From contig CM046301.1 of assembly GCA_025267735.1 (NCBI GenBank), positions 68,591,872-68,655,871 on the forward strand: a DNA stretch of 64,000 nt, read 5' to 3'. Shown one piece after another: positions 47,701 through 59,700 of the stretch. The stretch's first letter is position 1. Every line of letters starts with the position of its first letter. The notes beneath the pieces are model-generated. The model was not told where the DNA came from. It saw nothing but the letters and a program-made list of their open reading frames with translations, and ran no database searches. The translations under genes were made by a program, and so were the position numbers. The DNA comes from Mactra quadrangularis (Eukaryota; Mollusca; Bivalvia; Venerida; Mactridae).

Positions 47701-50700
47701 ATGTGAAATGCATTCAATTCAATTCAGTGATCACGTAAATCGTTATTATTTCAATCTATGTTCCGTAACATGCTCTCTATGCTCCGTAACGAAATGAATT
47801 TTCATTCTCAATGAAAGAGACATCAACATTTTTTCTTTCCACTTAAAGAAATATGTCAATGGATGTATTACTAATTGTAAAATAAAAAATATGAAAGTCA
47901 TCCTTCACACAGATTTTAGATTTATGCTTCATCCTGTACCTGCACTAAAATATGTTTTTCTTAAACACGCACCCTAACTGTTAGTGCTAAGGCCTAATTT
48001 TGCTTTTAACATGATCAAACGATCAAAAGAGAAATGTCGAAAACAATAACAGTTTGTTTCTTCCATAAATTATATCATATAGCATGTCAATTACTTGTTA
48101 CGGAGTATAGTCGTTACGGAATCCGTGTGTTCCGTCAAAGTTTCCCTCAATAAATATAGAAGTACCAATAAATGTACGCGTTACTTGCACTTGATCACAC
48201 CAATGTACTGTGACAAACAACAATTTAATGTAAAAACACATATAATGTCGCTAGCAACTGTCCTACGCTCGTTATGGAAGCATAGTTTCTTAAAAGCGAC
48301 ATTTAAAAAATTGAGTTTGTAGTTAATTTGTTCATTCTCCTTTGGACAGATAAGATTCAAACTTTGTTTCTCACGATATTTGATTCATTGTGGTATTCGT
48401 AAACGGTTTAACAATTAAGAACAACACATTGTGGAAAGTAATTTAACCATGCAAAAAAAGTTACGGTAACATAGGACTGTTTTGGAGACAACCCTAAAAT
48501 GTGGTAAATCTTAGAATTTCTAAGTCGTATAAGTAAAATATCTTTATAATCATACAACTTACTGCACACATATTGTAAATAAATGCATATTTTATGCAAT
48601 AGAAAACCTTAGATTACTTATTTTTCAAAGCAAATATTAAAAATAGAGCTGGAGACAAGGCATTTTTCTACTTATTGAAGTTTTTGTTTAGCAAATGTTT
48701 GTCAAAAGGCGTAGGTTTTCAATGTTTCTTTTGTACCACTTTAGCAACAACAATCTAAGTCAACATTTCCAAGTGATTATAACAATAAGTTTAGTCTCAC
48801 GTTGTGTATATAGTCGTATATAGCCTGGAGACATGCTTTTTTCAAAATGGTAACGATTTCTGGAGAACGGCTGAGTCTGCAAATTTCATCCAATTAAGTT
48901 TCTTAAATAATTCCTCAGATGGAGCATCAAATGGCTGGTCCAGGATTATACGAGCAGCTCTCATTTGAAATTTTAGAATTGTATTTGATAATTCCATATT
49001 GCATGATCCCCATACACTACAGCAGTAATCAATATGTGGAAGGATGTAGGCATTGAAAATTTGAAATAGAGTTTTCTGGTATGTAAATTAAGAAATTGTT
49101 TGATTCTAAGAAGGTATAAAAGTCTATTACATTGTTTTAGTGTAGCTTCTACTTGGAGCTTCCATTTTAAGTTTTTGTCAATATGTACTCCAAGTAGTTT
49201 TTGCCCAAAAACTTGTTCTAAAGGTTCATTGTTCAATCTTAGGTAAGGTGTTGCCAAATTGTTGTTTGATTTGTCATAATGATTAGAGGCTGAAATAAAC
49301 ATTGATTTTGTCTTTGAAGCATTTGGTACCATTCCATTTATGTCACACCAGGCCTGTACAGAATCTAATTGTGATTGGAGTTTGATACTTACATCATTTT
49401 TATTTTTCCCACTTGCTTTTAATGTAGTGTCATCTGCAAACATTTGTGCATTTTGCACAAATAAAGGCAGGTCATTAATATAGATAAGGAAAAGTATTGG
49501 ACCAAGTACTGAACCTTGTGGTACACCTGCATTGATTTCTAGCGATTCAGACATTTCACCTAATAAGCATACTTTTTGGTGCATATGAGTTAAGTAAGAG
49601 AGAAACCATTCTATACTTTTTTCCCCAAATTTGTAACATTCTAATTTGTGTAGTAAGAGTTTATGGTTTATTAAGTCAAATGCCTTAATGTCATCCTTTT
49701 TTGTTCATATATTGGTGCCTTCCAATAATTTCCCTGCATGCCTATTTAAATGTTTTAGAGAGCTGATCTGATCACTAACAAATAGAAAATGTATGAAAAA
49801 TTGTACTCTTGAATTCGATTCTTTATCTTTCAGCTGGTTCTTACCCCCAGCCTGGTGCCGATGATCATTTTAAACAACCCGCAGAACCTTCATCAAATGG
49901 CAGAACTGTGACCTATGGTCCACCTCAACAGTCTGGAAATAATCACAGTCAAAATGACAGTCACAGAAGACAAGAGCGTAGAGATGGATCATCGTCCCGG
50001 GATAGATCTAGATCTAGATCTAAAGATAAAGCACGTCAAACGAGTAGCGAGAGACGATCTGGGTCTGAAAGAGATCAGCCGAGTGGGGAGAGACGATCTG
50101 GGTCTGAAAGAGATGGGCAAGGTGGCGAGAGACGGTCTGGGTTTGGGCGAGGAAGGGGTCAATCTCAAGGTCAACAGTTAAATGTTGGTACATGGAATTC
50201 TTCTCATCATCAAGGTCACTATAACAAGCAAACCCAATACCAGTCTTATAAAAGCCAACAAAATTATTATGGTAGTTATCATAATCAAGGACAAGGGTCT
50301 CAATATCATCGCAATGCAAATGGTCAATGGGTAAGATATCTTTGTTGCTCCTTTTGTATAATAATGTATATTAATCTAAGCAATTATTAATCCAATTAAG
50401 TTGAAAAATTCTGATTATACAGTGTCATCTTTAACTGTGGTACCTTGTATTTTAGTAATGGAGGCCCACATTGGACAGTGGATTTATCCAAATGTGTAGC
50501 CTCATTAAATAATGATAATATCAGTTTTAGCTCAACTATTCAAAGAATAGTGGGGCTATCCTACTCAGTTGTGCATCGGCGTGGGCGATGGCATTGGCCT
50601 ATCACTTCTTGGTTAAGTTTTTTAGTACAACATTTTTATATCTTTGAAACTACTGATGGGATTTACTTGAAACTTCACACGTATCTACAAGGTTACCATT

Positions 50701-53700
50701 GGAGGGCAAATACCAAGTTGCATAACTCTAGCATGACTTTTGACTGGTTGTTGCTGTTGTTTACACAAACACCCTGAATAGTCGAGCATGCTGTCCTTGG
50801 ACTGCTCTTGTAATTGATATCATTAGTATCATTATCAATGATATTAGTACTTTAATTATTGTTACTTTAATTATTGCTCTTTCGTTCTCAGAGCATACTA
50901 GCAGGACAATTATCATCCTACGTGTACTTGCTTCTGTTGTGTATTAACAGTGCTTGAATTTAACTGAAAATTGGACTTGCAAAATTGTGCGAGTTGATTT
51001 TACTTCAACTCGCAAAATGAGAAAATCACTCGCATTTTTCTCCATTTTTTTTACTAGCAAGCATATTTAGTATTCATATATGCACAATTTATGCAATAAA
51101 CAAAATAGCACCATATCTAAAGTTCTATGGATAGAACAAGGGCACATGCTATTGTGGGATAGATAAAGAATATCAAATCTGTTTTACGGTGAATCTTTAA
51201 TTCATACTATCAATCTGTCTGATTTTTTCAACACTGATTTAAGCCTCATTAGTTATGGCAGTAATATTATTGCATCGATGTCAACTTGTAAATATTTGCA
51301 AGTTAGAATAAAAGTTACTCGCAATTTTTAAAATCCACTCGCATTTTGCGAGTATGCGAGCTTAAATTCGAGCCCCGGTATTAACCTCTTATAACATTTT
51401 ACAATGTATATATTTTTATTGAATATAAACCACATTTAACTATATAAAGCATGAAAGAATCAGATAAATATACATGTATGTTGATTCAGGTGAAATATTG
51501 ATATATTTTAGAGTGCTGATGACTACACCTTCCTATCTAAGACTTTATCTTCTATACTGAGACATAATGCTGAAAGATTTGGATTGAAATTAATGAAAGG
51601 TATACTTTGTTAGATTTATTATAACTTGATTTTTTAATATGTAACATCATGACTTGAGTGTATGCAAGGTTTGACCATAGAGGCTGTCTTGGAATGCAAG
51701 ATTTCTTATCTCGGCAGACTGGCAGGTGCCTTGAATATGGAATTTAATCATGCTTGTATAAAGCTAAGATTAGAAAAAATGACAAATTTACTCTTACCTG
51801 AGTACCAGACTTATTAAGAAAGTGCTAAATATTTTAATAAATCATGTGTATGTCTCTGTAATACATAATGTTGAGTAAACTGGAAAAAATAGAAAAGAAT
51901 GGCTTAGAAAATATAATGCATATATATACAGAAAAGACCGCAAAATAGAAAGTTTAGCCCTTTCATTTTTTCAGTCATCTTTTACTTATTTCATGATGGA
52001 GGGGAGTAATATCCCCTAGACTGGAGAGTTCCTTCTTGAAGAGTGCCAAAGAAGGACCACCTGAAGTTGAAAATCAGTGCTCCTTTTCACAAAAATTCAA
52101 ACGAAAAAAAATCTTCGTAAGTCAGTTTTACTAGTCAGATGGATAATAAGCATAACTATTATATGATATTCAAAAGGTATATAAAATTCAACACAATTTG
52201 TACAATTTTTAGAATTTATAAGCTAAAAAATGACTGTATCATTAATGTTCCTTGCTTTTGACTTACGAAGCTTTTTTCCATAAGAATTTTTGTGAAAAGC
52301 ACCACAGATTTTTTACTGTGATAAAGGTAATTTCCGATGACACTGTATAATTAATCATTTTATTTATTTACAGGTGGTTTTCTGTATGTTGACGATATAT
52401 TAAAAGGTGTAATAAAGTTACATGGTTTTACATTGGAAGATGTAAAGAAAGTTGTAGAAGAAAATGATAAGAAAAGATTTGCTTTAGAGCAAGAAGGCAA
52501 TAGATGGAAAGTGAGAGCTAATCAAGGTCATAGTATTGAGGTATGTTATACTGTTACTGATACATTAACCCCACTGATTTAAATACTGGATATTTATTTG
52601 ATGATTCCCGTACATTAATACAGGTTTCTATTTTTATCCATCATGAGTAAAGAAGTAAGAGAGCTGAAGTAAGTATTTTAATCAGGGGGGTAATGTATGA
52701 GCCAATGACCGTTGAATAAGTTTTGACAATATTATATCTAATAGTGATGGGGCGATATTTCCGATGCATTGATGTATCGTGATATTAGCATGACGATTGT
52801 GTATCGTGATAGTTCCTCAAACTATCCGTACATAACGATAGTAACTTATTATCATGCTCAAATGAAGACTGTATACACTTTCTGTGTTGCATGTCAACAT
52901 GATGTTTTGAATTGTATTATTACTCCTCCAGAGAGGTGTCCTTATTAAGGGCACATTCATCCTCAATTTTTTTACATAATTGCGCTACCATTTTGGAAAG
53001 TTGTTTGCTTGCTTGTGTCTCTTTTCAAGCATTTAGCATGTGGCATATAGCATAATATCGTGATACATATCGTGATACAATGCTACTATCGTGATACGTA
53101 TCATGATACAAACTAGCTGACGATACCCAGCCATGCCAAATTGGATTTTTTTTAAGCGTCGACTCAATATTAACAAACCTAGGTACCTACTCACAAAAAC
53201 ACACCAACTGAAAACGGAACCACATGTCCAATCTAGTATTCACACAATTAGGTACTTGGTAGTACATGAATGTTTATGAAAGTAATGTGAGATTTAAGTA
53301 ATTCTATAAAAAAAGTATATACAACATACACATGTACATTTTCATTTATCAAATACTCAGAAACAAGGAACTATCAGTATTTCATGAGAAAGATAAGTTA
53401 TCGAATCCCAGAACAACAGAATTATTTAGGAAAATTTCTCCAACATTTTTTGGGATTAAGGACTCTAAAACCTACGCGCACACGGATACTTCTATACTAT
53501 TAAATTTGCGAGTTTCCTGATTTGTGGAAGAAACTGCGCAGCTTTGAATAAATCTTTTGTTTGTCGCTGGAGCACATATATACCGGCATATCAAGTTGAC
53601 AATTCTTTTTTGACAAAGCCTCTTGATATTTGCAAAAACTGCCAAAAATCAACAAAAAAAATGGGTTTTTTTGTGTCTAAAAATAGATAAAACTAAAAAT

Positions 53701-56700
53701 AGACACGTCAAACCAAACTCCCCGCAGCGGTTATCTCCCTTTATCAAATCAATAATTAAGTAGCAAAGCGTGACTTAAGCACTGTGAGGAGTTTGCTAAA
53801 GCCCGTGCTTGCACGGGCTCCCATCTAGTATATACCAATATTTCAGTGGAAACCTATATCAAGAAAACATTGACTTGAACTTTTATACATTTACATGTTT
53901 TTATGATTACACCACATTGAGCCTGGATAGCTCAGTTGATAGGGATCAAGCCTTCTGATCCAGGGGTCATTGGTTTGATTTCCAGTGGGGCACTCTTTTG
54001 TAGAGCTTGGTCATTATATAATATCTACAGCTATTCTCCCTCCTACCAATGATTCTAAATCATGTAAGGCAGTAGTTAGTCACTGACGAAAGTATGTGGC
54101 TAGTACTTGGTTAACAACTAAATTTAGATTTAGCCTTTCCAGGAAGTTCCTGGCAGGAACAGTGAATAGGTGGACTGACTGACATGATATAACCTGTACA
54201 ATGTGTTGCTACAGCATTTAACCCAACAACAACAACACCATATTGTTTTTTCCCCTGGGAATCGTTATTACTGTCTATGTGTATAATATTGTATGTTTGT
54301 TATTTCTTAGGTTGATGGCCTAGATCTTAAACCTGTAACATCTACAGATGACTTTCCTATTGTTATACATGGTACATACTATGAAGCTTGGGATAAGATA
54401 AAAAATACAGTAAGTTTATCTTCATATAGAATTCACAATTTTAAGTTTACCTTCATATAGAATTTACAATTTTAAGTTTACCTTCATTTAGAATTCACAA
54501 TTTTGAGTTTACCTTCATATAGAATTCACAATTTTAAGTTTACCTTCATATAGAATTCACAATTTTAAGTTTACCTTCATTTAGAATTCACAATTATAAG
54601 TTTACCTTCATATAGAATTCACAATTTTAAGTTTACCTTCATATAGAATTCACAATTTTAAGTTTACCTTCATATAGAATTCACAATTTTGAGTTTACCT
54701 TCATATAGAATTCACAATTTTAAGTTTACCTTCATTTAGAATTCACAATTTTGAGTTTACCTTCATATAGAATTCACAATTTTAAGTTTACCTTCATATA
54801 GAATTCACAATTTTAAGTTTACCTTCATTTAGAATTCACAATTATAAGTTTACCTTCATATAGAATTTACAATTTTAAGTTTACCTTCATTTAGAATTCA
54901 CAATTTTAAGTTTACCTTCATATAGAATTCACAATTTTAAGTTTACCTTCATATAGAATTCACAATTTTAAGTTTACCTTCATATAGAATTGAAATTTTT
55001 TTAAGTTTAACTTTATATAGAATTCTGTTGGTACCCTTTCACACCTTGATGAAGTGAAGAAATCAGAGATACATTTTTTGTTCAAGTAAATAAGAAGTTC
55101 ACCTGGTGTTCCCATGCCTCAAAATGTTCTTATAAAATCATCGTTATGTGATAATTGTATTTCTATATTGACTTATTTCCCTAAACTATGTATGTTTTTG
55201 TATGTAAAACTTCTGTTCTGTTCTGTTTTGTCCCTCTTGATCCCTGTTATGCAAGTCTATTACTGTTCCTTAGGGCCGTCATCGGAAATCGTGATATCGA
55301 TGTATCAACGAATCTTGACAGACGATCCGATATAGATTCATAATTTCGAATATCGATACAATCTAGCATTTTATAAAACTAAAAACTATAGGACTTTTTA
55401 TATATTTATGAGTTTTCGTGTTAAGTATTAAAAACAAGAAAATACAGCTGTTTTATATTTAAAACAACTTTTAACATCGTACATAACATCAGGAGGCCAT
55501 TATATAGTATATATTATATACACTGACGTTATAGAGGCTTTTATTACACTCATTGTCTGAATAGATATATATCACCCATACATGCCTTTCGATATATCGA
55601 TACACAAGTTTCTATCAATGACAGCCCTGCTGTTCCTAGTATCCCTCTCTTAGTTCTTACATTTTAAGACTCAACAAAAATTGCAAGTTTATGTAGATAT
55701 ATATATATGTTAAACATATTATGTTTTTATCAATATTAACATTAAGAATAGTTACAGGATTCCTGGAAAAGGAGACATGCTGAAAGGAAAACATATTAAC
55801 AATACAAACTTTATTTTAACATTTGTTTTCTTGGGTCTTAACTCTTAACCTAACATTACATTAGTGACATAATTTTGTGACCATATCATTGAGCACTGTA
55901 AGAAATAAATCAACTTCAATTCTGGTGAAATAGTTTGGCATTTCATTTTTACTATCTGTGTTTTCGAAGAATGAGTACTGTAATTTTCTCCATCTGATAA
56001 TAGCTTCAAAAAATGTATGATAGCTATGTAGGGTCCTGAATCCTTGGGGAAAGAGTTCTATTAAACCTGAAGATTGTGGTAGAAATAACGCATGTGTCAA
56101 TCCAGCTCCGTGCATTCCAATCAGTATGTCGGTTCTTCTGATGAATTTTAACTGCTCCGTAATTGGCATGGACTCCAATAACAAGCCATTAACGCAATAA
56201 TTTGGATATTTGTCGTAAACGGCTTTAAATATCTCGCCTTCATTGAATATTTTCCTCTCGACTAATCCTCGTAAATTTCTAGGATGCCAGATTTTATCTC
56301 TTCGCCATATAAACGTAATCGTAAGTTTCCGACATTCCATGTAATGATTTTCATGTAATTTATGTTGATTATATACGAACGTACGGAACTCATCTAAATG
56401 TGGTAGAGTATTTAATCTATACTGTGACAATAAACTATTTCTCTCTTCTATGGACAGTATAAGATGTGGTATATACAATGGTTCTACTAATTTTGTCACT
56501 CGAATCACCGGACCGTACAATGTTTGTAAGATCTCATCTACCTCAGCTTGAGGATGAGCATCAAAAATCAATACTTGTACGTCGTCTGGCTGTCGATGTA
56601 GCAACATTAGAGTTGTGAATATATTATGCATATGTAACATCATGTGATAGAAATTAGCATAATTTTCACGTATGATAGCCACGGTCAAGGGCTGCGTACT

Positions 56701-59700
56701 TGATATATGGTTATTTCTATTTCCAACTGATAAATATTTCAAAAGAGGTATATTTTCTAAAGTTCTATTATTGAACTCCATCATGTGATTTGATGAACAC
56801 TTCATGCTTAACAGTCCTTCCATTGGTTCAAGAACTTCAGCCGAGTCTGACCGTAGTTTATGATCCTTAAATTCATGTAATTCCTTGCCAGCTTCACTAA
56901 GTCTAGTATGGTCCCACATACCTGGTCTTACTGTAACATTTGTTAAAAGTGCAAATTTATCATAAAATATCTTAATTCTACCATCACAATATTTCCACTC
57001 ATGTATTTCAACATTATCACTGTTCAGTATTTTAAATATCTCTCGATCAATGTTAAATTCTGACAGAAACATTTTATATTCTGCCTGAACGTTTATTTTT
57101 CCTGTATATTCACAATTACTGTAACACTTATCTGGATGTTTCTGTGAAATCAACTGTAACTTATCCATTCTATCTTTATATGCTTCCATAATTACATGTT
57201 CTGATTCAGTAAGTCTAGGCTCTTTAATTTGATCCTTGTTGTCTCTGCTGTATATCGCCAATGGTCCATTTAGTATTGACTCATCATGGCTAGCTGGACT
57301 CTTCATACAACTGGAACATTTAACAGTTTGACTGTTTCTATAAATCACATACAATACTAAGACATTTATACTAACTAGTATAAACATCAAATATTTGTTC
57401 TGTATCCTCATTATTAATGATATTCCTTTGATATGTTTTAATGAGACAAGTTAATCACAGTACATTACTCAATATTAGAAGTATTGATACACAGTGTTAA
57501 CTCCAAATAACAAAAATATCTAGTTCTTCTATTTTTGTAATTTTTGTTTATGTAAATTGTTAATTTTATTTGTCTCCTTTTAAGGTTATGTTATTATTCT
57601 CTTATAATAAGCATAATGTATAGAAAACATTTGAATTGTCAAACTTAAGTTTTCACTCTAAAATATAAACGCATTATATCTGTTATTTAGTATTGATTTT
57701 CTACTTTCTCTATTTACGACATAAAACAATGAAATTTGAAATTTGATATCCATATATATGCATTTTGTTGTGAACAACTATATGTTTTATTTGGTTAAGC
57801 CAGTTAAACAATTGTCAATTTCCATATGATTAGCTTTCATTTTCTTTTACTGAGCATTCAGTTAATAGGGTAAAATCCAAGAAAACTTTTTTGAAGTCAG
57901 GTGACCAATGTAGGGCTATGATGGCCCTTTTTTTTAATGAGACAGATTTCTTTATATGCAAATATACATGCATAAATCAAGATAAGCTTTACTTTTGAAT
58001 ATCATAGTTGAGGGATTTAAGTTTAAAATGGGAGTGTAATTATGTGGCTATTAATAAAAATGTACATAATATAAGGGAGATAACTCATTTTTTTATTAAT
58101 ACAAATTTACTAGTTACCTCCCTAAAATAGAAACCTATAGTTATTTATATTAAGAAACCCTGTTAGAAGAAGAATATTCACATGTTTTTCGGAAAATAAC
58201 TTATTAGTTAATGTTTACCATGCTACATTTGTTAGGGCTATCATTGATAGTAAATTTTGTATGGATTTATTGAATGGCAAGTATAGGTGATATATCCATA
58301 TATCAAGTCAGACAAGGAGTGTTATAGAAGCCACTAGAACTCAAGTATATATATATTCTATATAATGCTCTCATGATGTTATGTATGATGTTAAAAGTTG
58401 TTTTCTTGTTTTTTATCCTTAACTGGAAACATGAAAACTCAGAAATATGTAAAAGTCCAATTGGAAACATGAAAACTCAGAAATATGTAAAAGTCCAATT
58501 GGAAACATGAAAACTCAGAAATATGTAAAAGTCCAATTGGAAACATGAAAACTCAGAAATATGTAAAAGTCCTATAGTTATAGCTTTATTAAATACTAGA
58601 TTGTATCCATATTCCAGATTGTGAATCGATATCGGATCGTCTGTCAAGAATCAGTGATACATCGATATTGCGATTTTCGGTGATGGCCCTAATATTTGTA
58701 CTCGACCTTAAATAAATCTTCTCGTATGTTGTTATAAAAGCACATATGAACTATGAACTAACTCTATATTCAGGGTTTAAAACGTATGACCAGAAATCAT
58801 ATCCATTTTGCTGCTGGAGAACCTGGACAGAATGGAGTGATAAGTGGTATGAGATCTTCTTGTGAAGTTATCATATATCTAGATCTAGATAAAGCATTGA
58901 AAGGTTTGTATTTTTTATGTTTTCTTTGTTGGGAATAATCCAGTATTGATGATAGATGTCATGTCGATTCATAGCTAATGTTAATATGTATCTTGTTACA
59001 AAATGTCTGACAATAAATAAAGTTTGTATTATATTGTATTGTATTGTATTGTATTGTATTGTATTGTATTGTATTGTATTGTATTGTATTGTATTGTATT
59101 AAATAGATTTGAAACTCAAGATGAAAAGCTTTGCTTGTAGCGAATGAGCAATAATCAGTTATTTTGGACTTTTGACTCCTGAATTTCTGTTTGAAAAGAA
59201 TTGACAGAAACTATACTCAGGCAATGTATAACAAAGAATGCTTTAACAATATTGTTTTTGGACTGCTATTTTTACAACACAAATTTGCTGACTGATAGAA
59301 TAATTTCTTTATCCAACATTTCAAATCCAGCTTTAAAGATAAGAGTTTATCTTGTTGATCATTTTGCATGGATTGAATTTATGAAGCAACTTAATGTTGC
59401 AAGATGAAAACTTTTAATGAAAATAAGTGATTATCTGCGAAACAGTGTAATATGTAATCTGTCTATACAAAATAATAGTTAATATGATTTTTAATCCTGC
59501 ATGATGGTGAAAACATTAGAAATACAATGTACAGATCGATTTCAGTTCTTGAGAATTTTTTTTTGTCATGTACATAGTTGTGTAGGCCTATGGAGGGAAT
59601 ATTTCCTTAATCCATGTATTGTAATTGAGCATCTGTGCTCCTTTTCACAAAAAGTTATTGTAAATCAGTTTCATATAATAACCAGTTCAAAGTCAGATGG

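Noticed and set aside
45696..48873. LTR retrotransposon (5-bp target duplication)
   Set aside because: Termini are inverted, not direct, and end CAG...CTG instead of TG...CA; no gag-pol or primer-binding site was seen.
54419..55020. CRISPR-like regular repeats
   Set aside because: Units are directly adjacent without unique spacers and the DNA is eukaryotic; it is a minisatellite. The same holds for 42690-44070.
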